Positions 52,522-60,542 of a stretch of DNA of 64,000 bases are shown here, piece after piece. Positions within the stretch are counted from its first letter, which is position 1; each line of letters opens with the position of its first letter. The stretch spans positions 1,054,001-1,118,000 of the forward strand of contig CAVPGR010000002.1 in assembly GCA_963704035.1 (NCBI GenBank). Direction: 5' to 3'. Under the pieces are notes generated by a model. It saw only the letters and a list, made by a program, of their open reading frames with translations, had not been told where the DNA came from and ran no database searches. The stretch comes from JAOSJL01 sp963704035 (lineage in GTDB: Bacteria > Actinomycetota > Acidimicrobiia > IMCC26256 > JAOSJL01). The position numbers and the translations under genes are program-made.

Positions 52522-54920
52522 ACACCGGTCTGCTCGACAGCGTCCGCGTGCTCGACGTCGCAGGTGAGCCCGCAGCGATGACCGGCCGGATCCTCGCCGA
52601 CCTCGGAGCCGAGGTCATCCGCGTCGAACCTCAGGAAGGCGATCCGTTGCGTGGGGTTCCGCCGTTCATCGATGACACGGACCGGAGTCTCCGCTTCGAG
52701 GCATGGAACGCAGGAAAGGTGTCGGTGGTGGCCGATCCCGGCGACGAATCGCTCGACACGCTCCTCGAGGGAGCACACGTCGTCATCGACACGCCGGGCT
52801 GGCCCGGCACCGCGCGCCTCGACTGGGACCGTCGGGCTCCGGGTGCCGTGTGGGTTCGTGTCACACCCTTCGGGTGGACCGGCTCCCGGTCGCGCTGGCG
52901 GGCGTCCGACCTCGGCGTGATGGCCGCCAGCGGCAACATGTACGCCACCGGTGAGCCCGACGGGCCACCGGTGCGATGCACGGAGCCGTCGGCCTACGCC
53001 CACGTCGGTCCCGAGGCCGCCTTTGCGGCGCTCACCGGGCTGGCCTCGGGCCGGCCCCAGCACGTCGACGTCTCGATGACGGAGGTCGTGTACGTGGCGA
53101 ACATGGCCGGGATCTCGTCGTACACGCGCACCGGCCACCGGGGTGTACGGAGGGGAGCGAACATCGGGCGAACCCGCGAGATCTGGCAGACCGCCGACGG
53201 ATGGGTGTCCTTCGGACTGAGAGGGGGCCCGGCCCGTGTTCCCACACTCGAGGCGATCACCCGCCTCGTCGAGGAAGACGGGATCGACGCCCCTGCCATG
53301 TCCGGACGCGACTGGGCGGCTTTCCGACCCGGCGAGGTGAGTGATGAAGACCTACGCGCGATCGAAGAGGCCGTCGAAGCCTTCTTCGCCCGTCGCACCA
53401 TGCGTGAGCTCCACGAACTGGCGGTGGCCGACAACCTCATGTGGGCGCCGATCAACTCCCCCGCCGAGATCTACGGGTCCGCCCAGCTCGCGGCTCGGGA
53501 GTTCTTCGGCACCCTCGGAGATCTCGAAGGTTTCCCACTCTCGTTCGTGACCGTTCGCTCGCGCGACGGAGAAGCTGCGTCGGCGCGTCCGGGTACACCC
53601 GCGCCCTCGCCGGGCGCCGGCCCCGTTCCCGCGTGGGAACCCGTGCGCCCGGATGATGCGCCGGGAGATGCGTCGGAAGATGCGCCGGATGAGGCGCCAA
53701 GAGAGACGATGGATCACGACGCTCCCTCCTGGGCGGGCACACGCCTCCTGGAGTTCGGATCGGGTGCGGCCGGGCCGATCGCGACGCGCTACTTCGCAGA
53801 ACACGGCGCCACCGTCGTACGCGTCGAGTCCACGACCCGACCCGACTTCCTGCGCGTCTACGCGCTCGGCCCGGACAATCCCCACGGACTCGAGGGATCG
53901 GAACTGTTCGACGCCCTGAACGTCGGGAAACGCAGCATCACACTCAATCTCAAGAACTCCGACGCCCGGGATCTCGCCCGACGGCTCGTGCTGGAATGGG
54001 CCGACGCCGTCTCGGAGAACTTCGCTCCCCGGGCGATGCCGGGCTTCGGCCTCGACTACGACACGTTGGCGGAGGCCCGCAGCGACCTCGTGATGGTGAG
54101 CGCCTGTCTCAACGGGAACACCGGCCCCGATAAGAACTACCCGGGTTTCGGCAGCCAGGGGTCCGCGCTCGCCGGCTTCACCCACCTCACCGGGACCCCC
54201 GACCGTCCGCCCTACAGCCCGCACGGCACGATCACCGACTCCCTGGCCCCCCGTTTCGTCGCCACGGCATTGGCCGCAGGACTGCTCTATCGCCGGCGGA
54301 CCGGTCGTGGTGTCTACCTCGACATCTCCCAGGTCGAGGCAGCTCTCTACACCCTCGCCCCCTGGCTCCTCGACTACGTGATGAACGGCGTGAGCGGGCA
54401 ACGAATGGGCAACCGGTCGACGCGCGCTCATCCGCATGGCGCGTACCCCTGCCGCGGTGACGACCGGTGGGTGACGATCGCCGTCTGGAACGACGAGGAA
54501 TGGGAGCAACTCGCCGACACGATCGGGCTCGATCCCGCTGGAACCTCCACGCTCGAGACGCGGCGTCGGTCGGCAGACGCCATCGACGAGGCGCTGGCTG
54601 CGTGGACTCGGCAACGCAGCGCGACTGAGGTCGCCGACACCCTGCAGGCTCTGGGCATCGAAGCGGTCCCCGTGGCCGACTTCGGTGACGTGCACAGCGA
54701 TCCCCAGTCGGAAGTCCGGAACCATTTCGTCGAGCTCACCCACCCGTATCTCGGTCCCGGCACCTACGAGCGGAACGGCTTCCGCCTGTCGCACGCACCG
54801 TCGGGCTACGACCGCCCCAGCCCCACCCTCGGACAGGACAACGACCTGGTGCTCGGTGACGTTCTCGGGATCGACCCCGATGAACGCGCACGTCTGGTCG
54901 CCGACGGTGCGCTCGAGTGA
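52518..54920 (+). CDS. Fused double-domain CaiB/BaiF (family III) CoA-transferase
   Basis: An 800-residue protein made of two family III CoA-transferase domains. The first (1 to about 350) has VRVLDVAGEPAAMTGRILAD and an aspartate at the catalytic position (ASDLGVMAASGN, Asp131). The second (about 404-800) has TRLLEFGSGAAGPIATRYFA but reads YPGFGSQGSALAGF (residues 541-553) where the catalytic Asp is expected, so it may be structural. Single-domain enzymes form interlocked dimers. This fusion may be a built-in heterodimer. The linker (DDAPGDASEDAPDEAP) is encoded by a 12-bp repeat. GTG 52518 overlaps the MerR stop. Confidence 0.88.
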   Translation: MNTGLLDSVRVLDVAGEPAAMTGRILADLGAEVIRVEPQEGDPLRGVPPFIDDTDRSLRFEAWNAGKVSVVADPGDESLDTLLEGAHVVIDTPGWPGTARLDWDRRAPGAVWVRVTPFGWTGSRSRWRASDLGVMAASGNMYATGEPDGPPVRCTEPSAYAHVGPEAAFAALTGLASGRPQHVDVSMTEVVYVANMAGISSYTRTGHRGVRRGANIGRTREIWQTADGWVSFGLRGGPARVPTLEAITRLVEEDGIDAPAMSGRDWAAFRPGEVSDEDLRAIEEAVEAFFARRTMRELHELAVADNLMWAPINSPAEIYGSAQLAAREFFGTLGDLEGFPLSFVTVRSRDGEAASARPGTPAPSPGAGPVPAWEPVRPDDAPGDASEDAPDEAPRETMDHDAPSWAGTRLLEFGSGAAGPIATRYFAEHGATVVRVESTTRPDFLRVYALGPDNPHGLEGSELFDALNVGKRSITLNLKNSDARDLARRLVLEWADAVSENFAPRAMPGFGLDYDTLAEARSDLVMVSACLNGNTGPDKNYPGFGSQGSALAGFTHLTGTPDRPPYSPHGTITDSLAPRFVATALAAGLLYRRRTGRGVYLDISQVEAALYTLAPWLLDYVMNGVSGQRMGNRSTRAHPHGAYPCRGDDRWVTIAVWNDEEWEQLADTIGLDPAGTSTLETRRRSADAIDEALAAWTRQRSATEVADTLQALGIEAVPVADFGDVHSDPQSEVRNHFVELTHPYLGPGTYERNGFRLSHAPSGYDRPSPTLGQDNDLVLGDVLGIDPDERARLVADGALE
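53655..53690. repeat. 12-bp tandem repeat, 3 copies, in the linker of the fused CoA-transferase
   Basis: GATGCGCCGGGA, GATGCGTCGGAA and GATGCGCCGGAT are contiguous and encode the acidic Asp-Ala-Pro linker. An in-frame ATG (MDHDAPSW) follows 16 bases after the repeat, exactly where the second domain begins. Confidence 0.9.
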
Positions 54921-54968
54921 CGGCGCGCTCGAATGACGGTGCGCTCGAGTGACGGCGCGCTCCGATGA
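54905..54968. repeat. 16-bp tandem repeat, 4 copies, spanning a stop codon and start codons
   Basis: Units CGGTGCGCTCGAGTGA, CGGCGCGCTCGAATGA, CGGTGCGCTCGAGTGA and CGGCGCGCTCCGATGA are contiguous. The first contains the stop codon of the fused CoA-transferase. Each ends with GTGA or ATGA, the start/stop overlap used at many junctions in this window. Confidence 0.95.
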
Positions 54969-54984
54969 CGGCGGGGAGCTGAGA

Positions 54985-56199
54985 ATGGCCGGCGTTCTCG
55001 AGGGCGTGCGCATCCTCGATCTCACCTGGGGTGCGGCCGGGCCGCTCGGTGTCCTGCTGCTCGCCGAACAGGGCGCCGACGTGGTCAAGGTCGAGCCACC
55101 GGGCGGTGACCCGTTCCGTGCGTATGCCGGTTACCACGTCTGGAACCGGAGCCGTCGCAGCGTCGTACTCGATCTCAAGTCAACCGCCGGCAGCACTGCC
55201 TTCCACGCACTCCTCGACAGTGCCGATGTCGTCGTGGAGAGCTTCCGGCCAGGGGTCACGGAGCGCCTCGGGTTCGGCTACGACGACGTTGCCGGGCAAC
55301 ACCCACGGCTCATCTACTGCTCCTGTCCCGCGTATCCCGACGGGCACCGCAACGCCGGAAGGCCCGGCTACGACGCACTCGTCGCGGCAGCCTCAGGCCA
55401 GCAATGGGACCAGTGGGGTTGGCGGCCCGGCCCGATCTTCATGCCGATGCCGATGCCGAGCATGGGTGCTCTCTTCCTCGTCAGCATCGGCATCTCGGCG
55501 GCACTCGTCGCGCGCGAGGAGACCGGTCGCGGCCAGCACGTGCGCACATCACTCCTCCAGGGCGCGTTCCTCTACACGACACAGATCTGGCAGCACGTCG
55601 AACACGATGCCGCCGCCCACCACAGCCTGATGGCCAAGACGTCACCGCCGGGTGTCCACCAGAGCTCGGTCTTCGAGTGTGCTCATGACGAGTGGATCCA
55701 CGCCGCTGCCATGAACGGACTGAAGCCCAAGCACACCGAGGATCAGCTGCTGGGCCTGCCCGACGTCGGGGGCATGTGGACCTTCATGGCGCTGCCACCG
55801 GAGGAGAAGCGGGCGATCGAGGAGTCCCGAGCGGCCGCCTACCGGTCCCGCGATCGCGACGATCTCGTCGGCGAGTTCCACGAGAACGATCTCGGGGCCG
55901 AGGCCATTGTGCGGCCCGCGGAGATGTTCGAGCACCCCCAACTCATCGCCAATGGCATGGTGGCGACCGTCGACGATCCCGTGCTCGGCGAGACGACTCA
56001 GATCGGTGTGCCCTTCACCCTCGAGGGGGCTCCGGGTGCGATCCAGGGACCACAGCCCGAACCGGGAGCGCACACGCGTGAGGTCCTCGCAGAAGCGGGC
56101 CTCGACGAACCTGCGATCGGCGCCGTCCTCGAGGCCACTGTCGGGGCCGCCGCTGCCGGAACCGCCACGAATGCCGGCGCGGCGGGAACGGAGGGCTGA
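54985..56199 (+). CDS. CaiB/BaiF (family III) CoA-transferase
   Basis: A 404-residue CoA-transferase that moves CoA between carboxylic acids. It starts GVLEGVRILDLTWGAAGPLG, with KVEPPGGDPFR, then VVESFRPGVTERLGFGYDD, and the catalytic aspartate in GRPGYDALVAAASGQ. ATG 54985 is chosen because GGGGAG lies 6 bases upstream. A GTG at 54949 inside the 16-bp repeat is in frame and would add 12 residues. The C-terminal roughly 20 residues are Ala/Gly/Thr-rich. Confidence 0.9.
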   Translation: MAGVLEGVRILDLTWGAAGPLGVLLLAEQGADVVKVEPPGGDPFRAYAGYHVWNRSRRSVVLDLKSTAGSTAFHALLDSADVVVESFRPGVTERLGFGYDDVAGQHPRLIYCSCPAYPDGHRNAGRPGYDALVAAASGQQWDQWGWRPGPIFMPMPMPSMGALFLVSIGISAALVAREETGRGQHVRTSLLQGAFLYTTQIWQHVEHDAAAHHSLMAKTSPPGVHQSSVFECAHDEWIHAAAMNGLKPKHTEDQLLGLPDVGGMWTFMALPPEEKRAIEESRAAAYRSRDRDDLVGEFHENDLGAEAIVRPAEMFEHPQLIANGMVATVDDPVLGETTQIGVPFTLEGAPGAIQGPQPEPGAHTREVLAEAGLDEPAIGAVLEATVGAAAAGTATNAGAAGTEG

Positions 56200-56200
56200 C

Positions 56201-57412
56201 ATGCACGCACTGGAAGGGGTGCGCGTGCTCGACTTCGGCCAGTACCTGGCCGGCCCGTTCGGGCCCATGATCCTCGCCGACCTCGGCGCGGATGTGATCA
56301 AGGTCGAGCCGGTCACGGGTGACGCCATGCGCGGCGCCGCGGGGCCGTTCTTCGGCTGCCAGCGAGGAAAGCGCTCTCTGGCGCTCGACGTCCGCACACC
56401 GTCCGGGCTCGAGATCGCCCACGAACTGGTCGCGACAGCCGACGTCGTCCACCACAACATGACGCAGGGCAAGGCCGAACGTCTGGGTCTCGACTACGAA
56501 CGGCTTCGGGATCTGAAGCCCGATCTCATCTACTGCAACACGTGGGCGTACGGCAAGGAGGGGCCGCTGTCGCGCTTCGGCGGCCTCGATCCCCTTTACC
56601 AGGCGGCCTCGGGCCTGGAACACGAGGCAGGACCCGTCGATGCCGGCAATCCCCCGCTGTACTACCGGTTCGGCATGTGCGACGCGTCGAACGCGCTGTT
56701 GTCGGTGGTCGGAGTTCTCCTGGCGCTGTACCACCGGCACCGCACCGGTGAGGGTATGGACGTGTGGTCGTCGCTGCTCAACGGCGGGGCGCTCTTCACA
56801 TCCGACGCCTTTCTCGTGGGTGGAGAACCCGCGCCACGTCCCACACTCGACAAGGCACAGACGGGATTCGGGCCCGGCTACCGCCTCTACGAGACACAGG
56901 AGGGCTGGATACAGGTCGTGGCCGTGCGCGACGAGCACTGGCGCTCTCTGTTCGGCGCCCTCGAACGCGACGACCTCGGCGATGATCCCCGCTTCGCGGA
57001 CGAAACGGCGCGCGCGGAGAACCGCGGGGCGTTGGACGCCGAGCTCGAACCCGTGTTCCGGACACGCACCGCCCTCCAGTGGACGTGGACGCTCGATGCG
57101 GCCGGCGTCCCCAACGAGGTCGCCGTCGACACCCACAACGGCCGTTTGGCGCTCTTCGACGACGACAACGCCCGGCTCGGTCTCGTCGCCGAGTACGTGC
57201 ACCCGATCCGCGGTCTCATGCGACAGTTCGGGACGCTCATCGACTTCTCCGACACGCCGGGCGAGATCCAGGGCCCGCCGCCCCTGTGCGGTGAACACAC
57301 TCGCGAGATCCTGGCGGAGCTCGGCCACGACGACACGGCGGTGGATGCCCTCGCCGGCGATGGCATCACCTACGCGCTCGCTGACGACTACCGCGACCGG
57401 TTCCTGGTGTGA
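56201..57412 (+). CDS. CaiB/BaiF (family III) CoA-transferase
   Basis: A 403-residue CoA-transferase, third of three in a row. It begins HALEGVRVLDFGQYLAGPFG, has DVIKVEPVTGDAMR, VHHNMTQGKAERLGLDYE and the catalytic aspartate region FGGLDPLYQAASGLE, and ends PPLCGEHTREILAELG, all typical. The ATG lies one base after the previous stop. Family members include enzymes acting on bile-acid and carnitine CoA esters, and the acceptor here is unknown. Confidence 0.91.
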   Translation: MHALEGVRVLDFGQYLAGPFGPMILADLGADVIKVEPVTGDAMRGAAGPFFGCQRGKRSLALDVRTPSGLEIAHELVATADVVHHNMTQGKAERLGLDYERLRDLKPDLIYCNTWAYGKEGPLSRFGGLDPLYQAASGLEHEAGPVDAGNPPLYYRFGMCDASNALLSVVGVLLALYHRHRTGEGMDVWSSLLNGGALFTSDAFLVGGEPAPRPTLDKAQTGFGPGYRLYETQEGWIQVVAVRDEHWRSLFGALERDDLGDDPRFADETARAENRGALDAELEPVFRTRTALQWTWTLDAAGVPNEVAVDTHNGRLALFDDDNARLGLVAEYVHPIRGLMRQFGTLIDFSDTPGEIQGPPPLCGEHTREILAELGHDDTAVDALAGDGITYALADDYRDRFLV

Positions 57413-57428
57413 GGGACCCTGCGTGACG

Positions 57429-58268
57429 ATGCGCCTCGGGATCACGATGTTCGCGACCGACACCTCCATGAACATCGTGGCTCTCGCGCGTGCCGCCGAG
57501 GACCGGGGGTTCGGATCGCTCTACGTCCCCGAGCACACCCACATCCCGACCAGTCGTACGACGCCTCCCCCCACGGGTGACGAGGTTCTGACCGAGGAGT
57601 ACCGCCGGACACTCGATCCCTTCGTGGCCCTGTCCGCGGCCGGTGCCGCCACGGAAACGCTGAGGCTCGGGACGGGCGTGAGCCTTGTGGCGCAGCGCGA
57701 CCCGATCGTGACCGCCAAAGCGGTGGCCACGCTCGACCACCTCACCTCGGGGCGCTTCGTGTTCGGAATCGGTTTCGGGTGGAACGTCGAAGAGATGGCC
57801 GACCACGGAGTCGAGTTCTCGCGGCGGCGCGATGTCGTGCGGGAGAAGATGCTCACGATTCGCCGACTCTGGTCTGATGAAGAGGCCACCTTCGACGGGG
57901 AGTTCGTGAACCTCGCACCGTCGTGGTCATGGCCCAAACCCGTTCAACGTCCCCATCCCCCGGTCCTCATCGGAGGCGGCGGCGGGCCGAGGCTCTTCGA
58001 GGCGATCGCCGAGTACGGCGACGGATGGATCCCCATCGGCGGGAGCGGGCTCACCGAACGGATCCCCAAACTCAGTCGTGCGTTCGAGGCCGCGGGACGC
58101 GACCCGTCGGGTCTGCAGGTCGTTCCGTTCGGCACGGTTCCCGACGAGGGAAAGCTGGAGCACTACGCGGGGCTCGGAATCACCGAGGTCGTCCTGCGGA
58201 TTCCGTCGGCCGGATCCGACGACGTGCTACCGATCCTCGACCGCTACGCGGCGCTGACAGAGAACTAG
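57429..58268 (+). CDS. LLM-class F420-dependent oxidoreductase (TIGR03619-like)
   Basis: A 279-residue luciferase-like oxidoreductase, probably using coenzyme F420. Signature stretches: RLGITMFATDTSMNIVALAR, YVPEHTHIPTSRTTPP, LRLGTGVSLVAQRDPIV, KAVATLDHLTSGRFVFGIG, and PPVLIGGGGG. Actinobacterial proteins with this pattern are annotated in the TIGR03619 family and their substrates are mostly unknown. ATG 57429 is chosen. A GTG two codons upstream is equally possible. It ends the MerR-CoA-transferase operon and is followed by two hairpins. Confidence 0.88.
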   Translation: MRLGITMFATDTSMNIVALARAAEDRGFGSLYVPEHTHIPTSRTTPPPTGDEVLTEEYRRTLDPFVALSAAGAATETLRLGTGVSLVAQRDPIVTAKAVATLDHLTSGRFVFGIGFGWNVEEMADHGVEFSRRRDVVREKMLTIRRLWSDEEATFDGEFVNLAPSWSWPKPVQRPHPPVLIGGGGGPRLFEAIAEYGDGWIPIGGSGLTERIPKLSRAFEAAGRDPSGLQVVPFGTVPDEGKLEHYAGLGITEVVLRIPSAGSDDVLPILDRYAALTEN

Positions 58269-58284
58269 GCGAAGCCGAGGGCCA

Positions 58285-58307
58285 GCGGCGCAGGTATCCT
58301 GCGTCGC
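58285..58307. terminator. GC-rich hairpin between convergent genes (first of two)
   Basis: GCGGCGCAGG and CCTGCGTCGC pair over 10 positions (one G-T pair) with a three-base TAT loop. It lies 17 bases after the F420-oxidoreductase stop. No T-run follows, so it would be a non-canonical actinobacterial-type terminator. Confidence 0.6.
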
Positions 58308-58328
58308 CCGAGGCGGGGCCCAGCGGCC

Positions 58329-58345
58329 TGGCGCCGAAGGCGCCA
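58329..58345. terminator. GC-rich hairpin between convergent genes (second of two)
   Basis: TGGCGCC and GGCGCCA pair perfectly around a GAA loop. It lies 8 bases before the end of the convergent SnoaL-like gene and could terminate transcription from either side. Confidence 0.55.
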
Positions 58346-58352
58346 AGAGCGG

Positions 58353-58730
58353 CTAGGACGGCCGCAGGTCGCCGAGGCGGGCGCCGACTGCGTCGCCGAG
58401 CGCGAGGAGTCCCGACTGCGGCCGCACGAAGACCGTGAAGTCGTTGATGCGCCCCTCGGCGTCGTGGCGCAGGAGATCGATGCCCTGTAGGGAACGGTCG
58501 CCCACCCGGGCTTCGAAGACGAGGGCCGTCGTAGAGTTCGCGTCGGTCATCTCGTCGGTGTAGTGCAGGTCCTCGAAGACCTCGATGAGGATCTCGAACA
58601 CCGCCCGTACGGTTTCGATCCCCTCGAAGGGCTTGAAGAGGACCGGCGAGTGCACGACGATGTCGGGCGAGAACGTCGCCAACATCGCCTCGAGATCACG
58701 CGATTCCACACCTTTTCGGAACGGGTGCAT
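58353..58730 (-). CDS. SnoaL-like/NTF2-fold protein
   Basis: A 125-residue protein with the cone-shaped NTF2 fold pattern: RKGVESRDLEAMLATFSPDIVVHSPV, then GIETVRAVFEILIEVFEDL and LQGIDLLRHDAEGRINDFTVFVRP. Such domains serve as hydratases, isomerases or binding proteins; delta-5-3-ketosteroid isomerases share the fold, but no isomerase catalytic set was confirmed. ATG 58730 has GAGG 6 bases upstream. It ends the right-hand minus-strand catabolic operon. Confidence 0.8.
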   Translation of the reverse strand: MHPFRKGVESRDLEAMLATFSPDIVVHSPVLFKPFEGIETVRAVFEILIEVFEDLHYTDEMTDANSTTALVFEARVGDRSLQGIDLLRHDAEGRINDFTVFVRPQSGLLALGDAVGARLGDLRPS

Positions 58731-58758
58731 TCTCAACCTCCAGTATCAGACGACGTTC

Positions 58759-59975
58759 TCACCGGGTGAGGATCACCGACGAGCCGTGGCCGAACAGGCC
58801 CTGGTTGATCGTGAGCCCCACCGAGGCGTTCTCGATCTGGCGGTCGCCGGCCTGCGCGCGCAGCTGCCAGGTGATTTCACACACCTGCGCCAGCGCCTGC
58901 GCGGGGACCGCCTCGCCGAAGCAGGCGAGGCCCCCGCTCGGGTTCACCGGGATGCGCCCGCCGATCGTGGTGTCGCCGTTGTTCAGGAGTTTCTCGGCTT
59001 CGCCCTGTTCGCACAGACCGATGTCTTCGTACCAGTCGAGCTCCAGAGCCGATGAGAGGTCGTAGACCTCCGCCACGTCGAGATCTTCCGGGCCGAGCCC
59101 GGCCTCCTCGTACGCGGCCGCAGCAATGGAGTCGCGGAATCCGTGGTCGGGAGCCGGCGCACCCGCCGAGGAATCGGTGGAGAAGTTCGGCATCTCGATC
59201 ACCGTGTTCGGATACTGCGGCGTGACCGTCGAAACCGCCGCCACGCGCACCGGCGCACCGGACGCGTCGCTGCGGCGCTTGGCGAAGTCGGTGCTGGACA
59301 CGACAACGGCGGCCGCACCGTCACTGGTGGCGCAGATCTCGAAGAGGCGCAGCGGATCGGCCACGATCGGCGAGTCGAGCACCTCCTCCTGCGTGAACTC
59401 CTTGCGGTAGCGAGCATTCGGGTTCGTGAGCCCGTGACGCGCGTTCTTCACCTTGACGGCGGCGAAGTCGGCCTCGGTGGCACCGTAGAGCTCCATCCTG
59501 CGGCGGGCGTACAGCGCGAAGTAGGTGGGATTCGTAGCACCGAGAAGCCGGAAACGCAGCCAGTCGGGATCGTCACCCCGCTCCCCTGCGTTCGGCGCGA
59601 GGAATCCCTTGGGCGTGGTGTCGGCACCGATGACAAGTGCGACGTCACACAGACCCGCCAGGATCTGACGCGTGCGACGGACAGCGACGTGGCACCGGAC
59701 GCGCACGCTGCATACGAGCTCGCGACGCGCGCTCCCGACCAGCCGAGGGCCTGCGCGAACGTGGCCCCCGACACGTACCCCGGGTACCCGTTGCGCATCG
59801 TGTCGGCACCGGAGACGAACTGGATGTCGGTCCACTCCAGGCCGGCGTCGGCGAGCGCCTCGCGGGCAGCCACGAGGCCGTAGTCGACGAAGTTGCGTCC
59901 CCACTTGCCCCACGGGTGCATACCCACGCCGAGAACGGCGATGTCGCGATCGCGGGCACCTGATACTGACGCCAT
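58759..59975 (-). pseudogene. Ltp-like thiolase-fold protein, one frameshift
   Basis: About 405 codons of a thiolase-superfamily lipid-transfer protein. The first part reads RDIAVLGVGMHPWGKWGRNF and SGADTMRNGYPGYVSGATFA, and includes SYAACASGATSL with a candidate nucleophilic Cys. The frame changes near 59670-59690 (one missing base) and continues LAGLCDVALVIGADTTPKGF. The C-terminal motif is NPSGGLACFGEAVPAQALAQ, with Glu replacing the thiolase His, and GLFGHGSSVILTR ends the protein, as in Ltp3-type proteins. It lies one base after the DUF35 stop, so the two are coupled. Confidence 0.82.
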
Positions 59976-59976
59976 G

Positions 59977-60462
59977 TCAGCGGGCTTTTCCGTCTGCACT
60001 CGTGGCAGCACCCGTCGCGGAGCCGCTCGCGGCGCGCACTCCGGTGGCGGGCCGCCACTTCCAGACCATGTGCTCTGCCTCATCGTCCTCGAAGAGCGTG
60101 TCGAGAACGAGCTCCACCGCGGCACCGACGCAGAGATCGTCGGGGTCGCCGACGACCTGGCCCATCACGACGATGCCCTCCTCGGCCAGTTCGACCGCCG
60201 CCACGGTGTAGGGCACGAAAGGATCAGGCGCCATGTAGGGAGCGGGAGGCTCGTAGTGGTTCGTCGAGTACGACCACACGGTTCCCCGGCGGGACAGCTC
60301 CACGTCGTCGAAGCTCTCGCTCGCGCAGCGCGGATTGCGGCAGTAGCGTCGCTCCGCCGGGAAGAAGTAGCTCCCGCACTCCGTGCAGCGCGTTCCGAGC
60401 AGAGCGGGTACGTCGGGGTCCATCGTGAACCAGCCCTCGATGGCGGGTCTGCGCTCCTTCAT
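59977..60462 (-). CDS. DUF35 zinc-ribbon/OB-fold protein
   Basis: A 161-residue DUF35 protein. The zinc ribbon reads CTECGSYFFPAERRYCRNPRC (C-x2-C and C-x4-C), followed by the OB-fold (GTVWSYSTNHYEPPAPYM to VGAAVELVLDTLF). The C-terminal roughly 30 residues are Ala/Thr/Gly-rich. It is the partner of the Ltp-like gene that follows. ATG 60462 opens with ATGAAGGAGCGC, and shortened copies of this start form the 14-bp repeat directly upstream. Confidence 0.87.
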   Translation of the reverse strand: MKERRPAIEGWFTMDPDVPALLGTRCTECGSYFFPAERRYCRNPRCASESFDDVELSRRGTVWSYSTNHYEPPAPYMAPDPFVPYTVAAVELAEEGIVVMGQVVGDPDDLCVGAAVELVLDTLFEDDEAEHMVWKWRPATGVRAASGSATGAATSADGKAR

Positions 60463-60529
60463 CTCGAGTCCCTCATGTCCGGTCCTTCATGTCTCGTCCC
60501 TCGTGTGCGGTCCCTCGTGCTCGCATTCT
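60460..60529 (-). repeat. 14-bp tandem translation-initiation cassettes upstream of DUF35 gene
   Basis: Five contiguous 14-base units. On the coding strand the three nearest the gene read AGGGACTCGAGATG, AAGGACCGGACATG and AGGGACGAGACATG: AGGGA or AAGGA, six bases, ATG. The next two have ACG in place of ATG. Each ATG opens ATG + 4 codons + TGA, and that TGA overlaps the next ATG as ATGA. Confidence 0.93.
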
Positions 60530-60542
60530 CAGCGACGCAGGC

